Source of the DNA: CAZJQT01 sp964604415
GTDB taxonomy: Bacteria > Patescibacteriota > Saccharimonadia > Saccharimonadales > CAZJQT01
Direction: 5' to 3'
NCBI GenBank assembly: GCA_964604415.1
Contig: CAZRYT010000022.1
Span: 1 to 8,726 of the forward strand
Length of the DNA stretch: 8,726 nt
Shown: positions 1 to 5,347 of the stretch, in pieces
Position numbering within the stretch: position 1 is the first letter of the stretch
How the letters are laid out: each line of letters opens with the position of its first letter
Notes under the pieces: model-generated
Seen by the model: only the letters and a program-made list of their open reading frames with translations
The model's database searches: none
Told to the model about the DNA's origin: nothing
Position numbers and translations under genes: made by a program

Positions 1-368
1 GAAAGCACAAAGCGCAAACGTTGATAGTTTGGTTCCAGCTTGATGAAGAAACGGCTTTTACGAGAGTCGCTAAGCGTAATAAGCGTAAAATTGATGACAA
101 ATATAGCCGACCACTAGACCGTACCAGTTTTGATGCCCTTATAACCTATATGCAAAACCCGCTGGCAACAGAAGACTTTGTGGTAGTTAGCGGCAAGCAC
201 ACCTACCAAACGCAGCGCAGTGCTGTTATTAAAAAACTCTATGACATGGGCATGCTCCACGCTGACCAAGCCCAAGCCGGATTGGCCAAGCCAGAGTTAG
301 TCAATCTGATTCCGAACCCTCTGGCCGGACGAGTCGACCCATCACGCCGCAATATAGCTATAAGATAA
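1..368 (+). CDS. Probable P-loop kinase / AAA-family ATPase, C-terminal part (5' end outside window)
   Basis: This frame is open from the first bases, so the gene begins upstream and only its last ~122 codons are seen; the TTG at 21 is internal, not a start. The segment starts with a hydrophobic strand (LIVWFQLD), followed by an R/K-rich helix and a basic loop (RVAKRNKRKIDDKYSRPLD). A later stretch (EDFVVVSGKHTYQTQ) looks like the last core strand. This order of strand, basic lid-like helix and final strand resembles the C-terminal half of small P-loop kinases, but the Walker A motif would lie upstream and cannot be checked. The C-terminal ~35 residues (from LAKPELV) look disordered and contain Pro and Arg. 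The gene ends in TAA four bases before the metallopeptidase start, so the two are probably co-transcribed. The kinase assignment is tentative. Confidence 0.5.
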   Translation, partial: KHKAQTLIVWFQLDEETAFTRVAKRNKRKIDDKYSRPLDRTSFDALITYMQNPLATEDFVVVSGKHTYQTQRSAVIKKLYDMGMLHADQAQAGLAKPELVNLIPNPLAGRVDPSRRNIAIR

Positions 369-372
369 ATAA

Positions 373-1092
373 ATGTCATCAAAACAAACAATTATACCTG
401 GCATCGGGCCTGTTAATTTGGTCCGCCGTCGTAACAGCAAAAGCTTACGTCTGAGCATTGACCACGAGGGCAAAATCAGAGTAAGCATGCCAATTTGGAC
501 ACCGTACAAAGTCGGTATTGCGTTTGCCCGTAGTAAGGCAGGTTGGTTACTAGAACAAAAGAACAAATCACCCCAACAAATAATCAGACATGGTCACCGC
601 ATAGGTAAGGCACATCGTCTTGAAATACGTCGTAGCCTACACACCAAACCCTCCACACTCGTAAACGACACCTTAATTACCGTCAGTTTACCAGCACATT
701 TGGAAACTCATCATCCAGAAAGCCAAAAACTCATCCACACCGCTAGTATCAGAGCGCTCAAACTAGAATCAAACAAGCTCATATTGATACGACTCGGCCA
801 ACTCGCCAAACAACACGGCTTTAGCTACCGTTCGGCTCGCATCAAGCAACTAAAAAGCCGTTGGGGTAGTTGTGGGCCACAAAAAGATATTGTTATCAAT
901 TGCTACCTCATACAACTGCCTTGGGATTTGATAGATTACGTTTTACTCCATGAACTCATGCACACTAGGATAATGGCGCATGGCCCCAAGTTTTGGGCCG
1001 AGCTAGACAAATATATAGTAGACCTCAAAGATAAAAGGCAACGTATCCGAGTCCACCGACCAAGCCTGATGCCACAACCCATCTCTTCGTAA
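373..1092 (+). CDS. YgjP-like (DUF45) zinc metallopeptidase
   Basis: A 239-residue protein with the layout of the YgjP/DUF45 family, related to SprT-like and WLM peptidases. The N-terminal third (about residues 17-65) has the family pattern of an R-rich strand (RRRNSKSLRLSI), a glycine turn and a helix ending in GWLLEQK. The catalytic region contains KSRWGSC near residues 163-169 and the zinc motif HELMH at 193-197. The third ligand is H203, in HGPKFW; its spacing matches the family's HExxH-x5-H arrangement. E194 would be the general base. No signal peptide or membrane segment is seen, so it is probably cytoplasmic. No Shine-Dalgarno precedes ATG 373; the upstream bases are AT-rich and include TATAAG at 359-364. 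Translation may therefore follow reinitiation after the overlapping neighbour or use a leaderless transcript. The substrate is unknown. Confidence 0.88.
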   Translation: MSSKQTIIPGIGPVNLVRRRNSKSLRLSIDHEGKIRVSMPIWTPYKVGIAFARSKAGWLLEQKNKSPQQIIRHGHRIGKAHRLEIRRSLHTKPSTLVNDTLITVSLPAHLETHHPESQKLIHTASIRALKLESNKLILIRLGQLAKQHGFSYRSARIKQLKSRWGSCGPQKDIVINCYLIQLPWDLIDYVLLHELMHTRIMAHGPKFWAELDKYIVDLKDKRQRIRVHRPSLMPQPISS

Positions 1093-1096
1093 TCTG

Positions 1097-1105
1097 TGGC
1101 ATAAT
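1097..1105 (+). promoter_or_regulatory. Extended -10 promoter for the histidine kinase gene
   Basis: TG-G-CATAAT (hexamer at 1100-1105) lies in the 20-base gap after the metallopeptidase stop. The expected transcription start, about 7 bases downstream, falls at or next to ATG 1113, suggesting a leaderless transcript. No convincing -35 box was found. Confidence 0.5.
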
Positions 1106-1112
1106 AGTGCTT

Positions 1113-2285
1113 ATGCCTGATGATACCTCCGAGGCAACTATTGCCCCACAGACTCCGACAACACCTGCTCAACCTAACTTTGCCAATACAGTTCATGGTG
1201 GTATGACAGCCGGTGCCGAGCTGGAGCGCGAACGCCTGACCAGCTTAATTAACAGCATGGCAGATGGTGTCATCGCCACTGATGAAAACACCAAAATCAT
1301 TCTCTATAACGGTGAGGCCTTAAACCTACTTGACCTCAACAGCTCGATGGTTGGTCAAAGGTTGGTTGATGCTCTTAAGATCATAGACCGCAATAACCAG
1401 CCAATAGATGTCCAGCGCATGGTCTTGGCAACCAAGACTCAGTTTACTAACCGTGATTGGCGTCTGATTTATCCTGACGGCGGTACGATCAATCTCTATA
1501 TCAGCGTTGCGCCAGTTAAGCTTGGCTATGGCCACGAGGGTATGCGTGGTTATGTCATATTGCTGCGCGACATCACGCGTGAGAAATCGTTAGAAGAAGA
1601 ACGGGATGAGTTCATTAGCGTAGTTAGCCATGAACTACGCACACCAATCGCCATTGCTGAGGGTAACATTGGTAATTCGCAGTATATTTTTGATAAATCC
1701 GGATTAGAAAATGCACAAATCAAAGACGCCCTCAAACAAGCTCATGACCAGATAAACTTCTTAAGCAGTATGATCAATGACCTAGCGACTCTGTCTAGGG
1801 CTGAACGCGGCAAACTAACGGTTGAGGTTGAGGCAATCAACGCCCACGAACTCCTAAATGACCTGGTCAACAACTATAAGCCGCAGGCTGAGGCTAAAAA
1901 GTTAGAGATAATTTTAGTCGTCGACCCAGCCCTAGAAGTGCTAAAGTCCAGCAAGTTGTATGTGCGTGAAATCCTACAAAACTTTATAACCAACGCTATT
2001 AAATACACTCAGACCGGCAATGTAACACTGTTTGCCAAGGCTCGGCCAGACGGCGTCGAGTTTGCAGTTAGTGATACAGGTATAGGTATCAGCAAATCAG
2101 ACCAAGAAAAAGTGTTTGATAAGTTTTTCCGCTCTGAGGATTACCGAACCCGGCAGAATAACGGCACCGGCCTAGGATTATACGTAACTATGAAGCTAGC
2201 CAGGTTAATTCACGCCAATATCAGCATGCAAAGTGAGCTCAACAAGGGCTCAACTTTTACTATATTTGTTCCGAACCTGAAGTAG
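1113..2285 (+). CDS. Soluble PAS-domain sensor histidine kinase
   Basis: A 390-residue sensor kinase with no membrane helix. The first ~40 residues are Thr/Pro-rich and low complexity. A PAS-type domain follows (about residues 45-155; SLINSMADGVIATDE and a late RGYVILLRDIT strand typical of PAS C-ends). The HisKA domain carries the H box SHELRTP, with phospho-acceptor H173. The HATPase domain has an N box (QNFITNAIKYT, near 288-298), G1 (DTGIGI, near 321), an F box (KVFDKFFR) and G2 (GTGLGL, near 351). All catalytic motifs are intact, so it should autophosphorylate. No response regulator is adjacent, so its partner is unknown. ATG 1113 is preferred over GTG 1107 because the -10 element at 1100-1105 places transcription start at about 1113. 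The 3' end overlaps the converging 190-codon gene by 26 bases; two consecutive TAG codons end it. Confidence 0.93.
   Translation: MPDDTSEATIAPQTPTTPAQPNFANTVHGGMTAGAELERERLTSLINSMADGVIATDENTKIILYNGEALNLLDLNSSMVGQRLVDALKIIDRNNQPIDVQRMVLATKTQFTNRDWRLIYPDGGTINLYISVAPVKLGYGHEGMRGYVILLRDITREKSLEEERDEFISVVSHELRTPIAIAEGNIGNSQYIFDKSGLENAQIKDALKQAHDQINFLSSMINDLATLSRAERGKLTVEVEAINAHELLNDLVNNYKPQAEAKKLEIILVVDPALEVLKSSKLYVREILQNFITNAIKYTQTGNVTLFAKARPDGVEFAVSDTGIGISKSDQEKVFDKFFRSEDYRTRQNNGTGLGLYVTMKLARLIHANISMQSELNKGSTFTIFVPNLK
2255..2279. repeat. 25-bp direct repeat, copy 1
   Basis: An exact 25-base match to 3176-3200, in the same orientation. Here the plus strand encodes the last residues of the histidine kinase (TFTIFVPNL). 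The minus strand encodes the C-terminus GSEQI and the TAG stop of the 190-codon protein. The sequences diverge on both sides of the 25 bases. Confidence 0.95.
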
Positions 2286-2832
2286 TAGATTCCTGAGAAT
2301 CAAACTGAGCTTTGGCTGTTTCACGTAACGAAGCTAGCTGATTATATTGTGCTACGTTAGCTTCAATCTTTTGACGAGCTTCTGAGGCTCGCCTGTCAGA
2401 CGTCTTGTGGTAAGGCCCACGTGACCAGACTACGGAAGCTATACCCAAGGCGACAGAGCCAAAACCAACCACCTTAAACCCAACAAGTTCATCTGTTAAC
2501 AAGACGACACCCAAGACCTCCAGCATACCTGACGTCATACCGATCTGCATTAAATAATCAGTTTTATAACCTTTACGCGCTCTTTGCTCAGCCGCATCAG
2601 TATCAAGATAGTTAGGATCACTTTCTCGCCATTCTAGTTCTTCATTTATATCTTTGATAACTTTTTGTAATTCATCGTTATTAAATGGTCGCCTCTCGAC
2701 TTCAATCGGATCGGACTTAGACAGACGAGGGTGCGGAAAGTAAATTTCATTATCTGGAGCCACGCGTTGGTAGGTGACCTGTTCGGTTATTACAAAGAAC
2801 GGACCATCTTGAGTTGATTCAATCTCTGACAT
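2260..2832 (-). CDS. Unrecognised membrane protein, 190 aa, two-helix hairpin between soluble arms
   Basis: Not recognised as a known family. About 93 polar residues come first, with a charged, probably helical stretch near residues 52-70 (NNDELQKVIKDINEELEWRE). A two-helix hairpin follows, at about 95-113 and 118-136, joined by a short acidic turn (TDELVG). The C-terminal tail (about 145-178) is charged and Ala/Gln-rich, with coiled-coil character, and ends in GSEQI. Residues 100-110 (T-x-G-x-x-EVLG-x-V) match residues 32-42 of the neighbouring 81-residue protein without gaps, so the two hairpins are probably homologous. It is the longest member of the local hairpin family; the others lack the long arms. 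The last 26 bases overlap the histidine kinase gene on the opposite strand. Both flanks of the hairpin are charged, so topology is unclear. Confidence 0.75.
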   Translation of the reverse strand: MSEIESTQDGPFFVITEQVTYQRVAPDNEIYFPHPRLSKSDPIEVERRPFNNDELQKVIKDINEELEWRESDPNYLDTDAAEQRARKGYKTDYLMQIGMTSGMLEVLGVVLLTDELVGFKVVGFGSVALGIASVVWSRGPYHKTSDRRASEARQKIEANVAQYNQLASLRETAKAQFDSQESTTSGSEQI

Positions 2833-2841
2833 AAAAATACA

Positions 2842-2850
2842 ATAGTACCA
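2842..2850 (-). promoter_or_regulatory. Extended -10 promoter for the 190-codon gene
   Basis: Read on the minus strand, TG-G-TACTAT (hexamer 2847-2842) sits 9 bases before the ATG at 2832. Transcription would start about 2 bases before the ATG, too close for a ribosome binding site, so the mRNA is probably leaderless or nearly so. A 17-base spacer gives only TATTTG as a -35 box. Confidence 0.5.
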
Positions 2851-2870
2851 AACTCAGCTTTTGGCAAATA

Positions 2871-3116
2871 TTACTCCGGAGATTCAGTAGGAGGCCTAAA
2901 TCGAGGAAGTAGCATATTTGAAACCGCGTGCATCGCTACCCCAGTACCTAAAAGTAAAAAACCTGTGATTATTTCCGTATTATCTATGGTTACTGCTCCT
3001 AATACTTCTTCGATGCCACCCGTAGCTATTGTTATTTTTCCGCATATTTTCATCGTCTTTAACACAGTGCGTTCGGCGCGTCCATTTTCAGAATACCAAC
3101 TTTCAAAGCTCATCAT
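2871..3116 (-). CDS. Small two-helix membrane hairpin protein, 81 aa
   Basis: Unrecognised. A polar, mixed-charge N-terminus of about 25 residues precedes two predicted membrane helices, about residues 26-44 and 49-69. They are joined by an acidic turn (IDNTEI), and a short Pro/Arg tail ends in PTESPE. Residues 32-42 match the first helix of the 190-residue protein (seven of eleven identical, including EVLG). The gene starts with two consecutive ATG codons. The promoter at 3149-3121 leaves 4 bases before the first and 7 before the second; the second (3113) fits the spacing seen at other genes here, giving an 80-residue product. It lies between the 86- and 190-codon genes on the same strand but has its own promoter. 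No terminator is visible after its TAA. Confidence 0.72.
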   Translation of the reverse strand: MMSFESWYSENGRAERTVLKTMKICGKITIATGGIEEVLGAVTIDNTEIITGFLLLGTGVAMHAVSNMLLPRFRPPTESPE

Positions 3117-3120
3117 AATA

Positions 3121-3149
3121 ATAATGCGATTAAACTAAATTTCTTTCAA
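3121..3149 (-). promoter_or_regulatory. Sigma-70-type promoter for the 81-codon gene
   Basis: On the minus strand, TTGAAA (3149-3144), a 17-base spacer and CATTAT (3126-3121) form a good -35/-10 pair. The hexamer ends only 4 bases before the first ATG and 7 before the second, which predicts a leaderless transcript beginning at the ATGATG. Confidence 0.6.
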
Positions 3150-3175
3150 GTTTGGAGCTTCAACAAACGTGCGAT

Positions 3176-3200
3176 TTTTACTATATTTGTTCCGAACCTG
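3176..3200. repeat. 25-bp direct repeat, copy 2
   Basis: An exact copy of 2255-2279 about 920 bases away. On the minus strand it encodes the GSEQI end and TAG stop of the 86-codon protein, plus five bases beyond the stop. On the plus strand it is not part of any gene, so it looks like a relic of the histidine kinase 3' end or of a shared gene end. Confidence 0.95.
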
Positions 3201-3441
3201 GAGTTGCTTCTGTGTCGCTCTGTTTGTGCAGTCGGCCAAGTTTTTCGGTCGTAGCGGCCCACAGCATGCCACCTGCAGTAGCCATAGCTAGCCCACCTAA
3301 CCTACCAACGATTTCTGGCTGCAAGACTAGAAATACTGCGCTAGTCTCTAAGGCTAGACCTACGAATGCACTTACAGGCCAATTGTGCGGATCATCATCT
3401 ACCTGACCCTGGTTTGATTCAACAGATTGATTTTGACTCAT
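3181..3441 (-). CDS. Small two-helix membrane hairpin protein, 86 aa
   Basis: Unrecognised. The first 20 residues are polar and acidic (DDDPH near 15-19). Two predicted membrane helices (about 22-40 and 44-63) are joined by a QPEI turn. A polar tail ends in ATPGSEQI. The C-terminal GSEQI and stop are shared at nucleotide level with the 190-residue protein through the 25-bp repeat. The PE(I/L) turn recurs in the 75-residue protein at 4869-5096. It is the first of three minus-strand genes and diverges from secE across a 140-base gap. Its leader is about 20 bases with a purine-rich AGAAGAAGA stretch as a weak ribosome-binding candidate, unlike the leaderless neighbours. Confidence 0.72.
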   Translation of the reverse strand: MSQNQSVESNQGQVDDDPHNWPVSAFVGLALETSAVFLVLQPEIVGRLGGLAMATAGGMLWAATTEKLGRLHKQSDTEATPGSEQI

Positions 3442-3468
3442 AATTAATCTTCTTCTACCTAAGTGCTT

Positions 3469-3477
3469 ATTATAACA
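3469..3477 (-). promoter_or_regulatory. Extended -10 promoter for the 86-codon gene
   Basis: On the minus strand, TG-T-TATAAT (hexamer 3474-3469) is a perfect extended -10 element, with transcription starting near 3462. The -35 region (CTGGTA at a 17-base spacer) is weak. It lies back to back with the secE promoter. Confidence 0.65.
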
Positions 3478-3500
3478 TTCGAAGTATTTTCTACCAGCTA

Positions 3501-3529
3501 TTGGCTACCGACTACTTGTGTGCTATATT
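3501..3529 (+). promoter_or_regulatory. Promoter for secE-nusG
   Basis: TTGGCT (3501-3506), a 17-base spacer and TATATT (3524-3529) form a good promoter; TGC before the -10 makes it extended. Transcription should start near 3536, giving a leader of about 46 bases that contains the hairpin at 3541-3560 and the secE ribosome binding site. Confidence 0.65.
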
Positions 3530-3540
3530 GACACCCAGCG

Positions 3541-3564
3541 AACTACTGTAATAGGTAGTTTTTT
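3541..3564 (+). terminator. Weak hairpin plus T-run in the secE leader (possible attenuator)
   Basis: AACTACT (3541-3547) pairs with GGTAGTT (3554-3560) around a 6-base loop, with one G-T pair, and the T-run reaches 3564. The shape is that of an intrinsic terminator, but the stem is AT-rich and weak. It starts about 6 bases after the predicted transcription start, so it could attenuate secE-nusG transcription or have no function. Confidence 0.3.
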
Positions 3565-3581
3565 AATTTAAGAGGTTATTG

Positions 3582-3998
3582 ATGGCTCAACCAAAGAAGC
3601 GCCAGCTCAAAAAGCCAGTTGAATCTGTCCGTGAAAAGGCAGCTAAGGCTAGCGTACCCAAAAAACCGCGCAAACTTAGCAAAGTTCGTAACACTGCTGC
3701 TAAACCTTTTGGCATGGCTGGCAAAGCCTTAGCCAAAGTCTTAAGACCATTTGGTTTCTTGCTGACACCGTTTAAAACCCGACCAATGCGTTTTATCGGC
3801 AACATTTTAGCCACAGTCTTGCTGCTGCGATATTTCCTAAATAGCTGGCGTGAACTTAGGCAAGTCAACTGGCCAGACCGCAAACAAACTGCTCAGTTAA
3901 CCCTGGCAGTATTCATTTTTGCTATCTTCTTTGGGCTGTTGATAGCCGTCACGGATTACGGTCTAGATAAAGTATTTAAGAAATTGATTATAAAGTAG
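3582..3998 (+). CDS. secE: Preprotein translocase subunit SecE
   Basis: SecE clamps the two halves of the SecY channel in the cytoplasmic membrane. The signature is clear: NSWRELRQVNWPDRKQT (about residues 87-103), the conserved cytoplasmic amphipathic segment. A single strong membrane helix (about 106-125) and a short basic tail (KVFKKLIIK) follow. The 138-residue protein is much longer than the ~60-residue minimal SecE because of a basic N-terminal extension of about 70 residues, rich in Lys, Ala and Pro. A second moderately hydrophobic stretch (about 71-86, ILATVLLLRYFL) may be an extra membrane or surface helix. ATG 3582 is chosen because AGAGG at 3571-3575 sits 6 bases upstream; the TTG at 3579 is in frame but too close. 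The stop overlaps the nusG ribosome binding site, so the genes are translationally linked. Confidence 0.93.
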   Translation: MAQPKKRQLKKPVESVREKAAKASVPKKPRKLSKVRNTAAKPFGMAGKALAKVLRPFGFLLTPFKTRPMRFIGNILATVLLLRYFLNSWRELRQVNWPDRKQTAQLTLAVFIFAIFFGLLIAVTDYGLDKVFKKLIIK

Positions 3999-4001
3999 GA
4001 G
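3997..4001 (+). promoter_or_regulatory. Ribosome binding site fixing the nusG GTG start
   Basis: AGGAG at 3997-4001 overlaps the secE TAG stop and lies 7 bases before GTG 4009. It supports the GTG start and suggests coupled translation of secE and nusG. Confidence 0.7.
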
Positions 4002-4008
4002 TTGTATA

Positions 4009-4551
4009 GTGAACAAACGTTATGATGAGTCCAAACAGTGGTATGCCATCCATACCTACAGTGGTTATGAAGAAAAAGTAGCTGAATCTATCCGCCAGCG
4101 CGCTGAGAGTCTTGAGATGAAAGACAAGATCATCCAGGTGCTAGTGCCAAAAGAGAAGATGATTGAGGTTAAGAACGGCAAACGCAAAGTGGTAGAAAAG
4201 CGTATTTTCCAGGGTTACGTACTGGTACAGATGAAAATGAGTGAAGACGCTTGGTATATTGTGCGTAATACTCCGTCTGTCACTGGCTTTGTCGGTAGTG
4301 GCACCGACCCAACACCAATTGGTGAGGACGAAATCGAAAAGATCATGAAACGTATGGGCCGCGCCGAGCCTAAGCACAAGATTGACTTCAAACTGGGCGA
4401 AGTCGTCAATATCATTGACGGACCATTCAAAGGCTTTGACGGTAGTATCAACGAAGTTGATGCGACCAAAGGCAAGTTAAAAGTCTTGGTTAACATGTTT
4501 GGCCGCGAAACCCCAGTCGAGCTTGATAGCCTCCAAGTAAAACGAGTATAG
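4009..4551 (+). CDS. nusG: Transcription elongation/termination factor NusG
   Basis: NusG binds the RNA polymerase clamp, increases processivity and can link transcription to translation or Rho. The 180-residue length is typical. The NGN domain (about residues 10-118) begins with the characteristic WYAIHTYSGYEEKVA and includes RIFQGYVLVQM (about 65-75) and VRNTPSVTGFVG (about 85-96). The KOW domain (about 128-160) carries the motif GEVVNIIDGPFKGFDGSI. The C-terminus (PVELDSLQVKRV) is also family-typical. The GTG start is preceded by AGGAG at 7-base spacing. It follows secE directly, the standard bacterial pairing. The canonical next gene, rplK, comes only after three small ORFs, and a promoter for the first of them lies inside the 3' end of nusG. 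Confidence 0.97.
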   Translation: MNKRYDESKQWYAIHTYSGYEEKVAESIRQRAESLEMKDKIIQVLVPKEKMIEVKNGKRKVVEKRIFQGYVLVQMKMSEDAWYIVRNTPSVTGFVGSGTDPTPIGEDEIEKIMKRMGRAEPKHKIDFKLGEVVNIIDGPFKGFDGSINEVDATKGKLKVLVNMFGRETPVELDSLQVKRV

Positions 4552-4552
4552 T
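4523..4552 (+). promoter_or_regulatory. Promoter inside the nusG 3' end, driving the 108-codon gene
   Basis: TTGATA (4523-4528), an 18-base spacer and TATAGT (4547-4552) are close to consensus. Only 6 bases separate the -10 box from ATG 4559, and there is no ribosome binding site, so the mRNA should be leaderless. Confidence 0.6.
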
Positions 4553-4558
4553 TAACGC

Positions 4559-4885
4559 ATGACGAATCCTGCAACGACGGAATCAAGCTCTAATGCTGAT
4601 ATAGGCTGGGAAAATTTTGACAAACATTTAGTACGAAACAGCTTTCTTGGCGGCGGCGCATTAATGGGAGGTATCCTCGGTTTTGTGGCAAGTCTAGAAG
4701 CTACCTTGCCTCTGTTGGAAAAAATACCTTTGGCTGCGTCGGCTGGAGCTGCTGCGCTAGGGGGATTTATGGTTATTGGTTTTGCCCTCGAGGCTCCTGA
4801 ATGGCGATATCTGCGCAATCACCCATCCAGTAACACTATTAGAGTTTGGAAACTAGAAGGTAAAAAACATGACGACATGGCTTAA
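4559..4885 (+). CDS. Small two-helix membrane hairpin protein, 108 aa
   Basis: Unrecognised. The first ~27 residues are polar (Thr/Ser/Asn-rich, then DIGWENFDKHL). Two Gly/Ala-rich hydrophobic helices (about 28-45 and 56-76) are joined by LEATLPLLEK, and a charged tail of about 30 residues (EWRYLRNHP, then VWKLEGKKHDD) follows. The Gly/Ala-rich helices could pack tightly, as in helix-helix association motifs. It is the first of three small hairpin genes between nusG and rplK and has its own probable leaderless promoter in the nusG end. Its last 17 bases overlap the next gene in another frame. No homology to the minus-strand members is obvious at residue level; the relationship rests on architecture and position. 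Confidence 0.75.
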   Translation: MTNPATTESSSNADIGWENFDKHLVRNSFLGGGALMGGILGFVASLEATLPLLEKIPLAASAGAAALGGFMVIGFALEAPEWRYLRNHPSSNTIRVWKLEGKKHDDMA

Positions 4886-5096
4886 GCCAGTAGAGAGCAC
4901 ACTTGATTGGCTAGGCGAACACCCTGTCTTATCTTTTGCTGCTTTTGTTGGCGGGGTCGCATTGATGGGTGTGGATGTTGTCCAGTCTCAACCTGAATTA
5001 CTAAACGTAGCCGAACTTGTTGGCGGTAGTGGCTTAATACTAACAGCCTCAGCCGGTTTGGCTGTAACCATGAGCCGTGAAGATTATGACCACTAA
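4869..5096 (+). CDS. Small two-helix membrane hairpin protein, 75 aa
   Basis: Unrecognised. An N-terminal amphipathic segment with Trp residues (MTTWLKPVESTLDWLGEHP) precedes two hydrophobic helices, about 20-37 and 49-67. The loop between them contains SQPELLN, close to the QPEI loop of the 86-residue protein across secE-nusG. The tail is short and acidic (SREDYDH). The gene overlaps the preceding ORF by 17 bases, and AGAAGG at 4855-4860 lies 8 bases before the ATG, so it is probably translated from the same mRNA by coupling. The function is unknown; a small membrane subunit or regulator is possible but unsupported. Confidence 0.72.
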   Translation: MTTWLKPVESTLDWLGEHPVLSFAAFVGGVALMGVDVVQSQPELLNVAELVGGSGLILTASAGLAVTMSREDYDH

Positions 5097-5118
5097 GATG
5101 TTGAGGGATATTTGACAG

Positions 5119-5313
5119 ATGAGTAATCGAGAGCAAGAAAATAGAGAAGGTAATATTGAGATTACTGTTGGCGCGCTGGCTTTAATAGCCGGCGGTCTGG
5201 GCATTGAGCGTAGCCAAATGCCTGACGCTCCGGTGCTGGTAGTTATTGGGATGTTGGCTGTCGGGCTTGGTATTTACAACAAATTTAGTTCTAGATCTAG
5301 ACAACAGGGGTAA
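5119..5313 (+). CDS. Small two-helix membrane hairpin protein, 64 aa
   Basis: Unrecognised and the shortest of the group. A charged N-terminus (NREQENREGN) precedes two hydrophobic helices (about 13-29 and 38-54), joined by ERSQMPDAP. The basic tail (NKFSSRSRQQG) would by the positive-inside rule put the C-terminus in the cytoplasm, and the hairpin would put both ends on that side. GAGGG at 5103-5107 is a possible ribosome binding site, but its 11-base spacing is long. It lies 22 bases after the 75-codon gene, so it is probably in the same transcript. Its 3' end contains the 12-base palindrome and the -35 box of the rplK promoter. Confidence 0.68.
   Translation: MSNREQENREGNIEITVGALALIAGGLGIERSQMPDAPVLVVIGMLAVGLGIYNKFSSRSRQQG
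5290..5301. repeat. 12-bp perfect palindrome overlapping the rplK promoter
   Basis: TCTAGATCTAGA is its own reverse complement. It sits in the last codons of the 64-codon gene and overlaps the first bases of the rplK -35 box (5298-5303). It could be an operator for a dimeric regulator or simply chance; only one copy is seen in the window. Confidence 0.4.
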
Positions 5314-5326
5314 GGTGTAGTACAAT
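5298..5326 (+). promoter_or_regulatory. Promoter for rplK
   Basis: TAGACA (5298-5303), a 17-base spacer and TACAAT (5321-5326) form a strong promoter within and just after the end of the 64-codon gene. Transcription would start near 5333, leaving a leader of about 15 bases with AGAGG at 5338-5342, 5 bases before ATG 5348. That leader is too short for a classical L1-binding autoregulatory site upstream of rplK. Confidence 0.6.
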
Positions 5327-5347
5327 CTACCGGTTACAGAGGAAATT

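Noticed and set aside
3152..3406. Plus-strand 84-codon ORF opposite the 86-codon gene
   Set aside because: Its product is Ser/Pro/Cys-rich without a plausible domain, it has no ribosome binding site, and the minus-strand frame has a strong promoter and a clear membrane hairpin.
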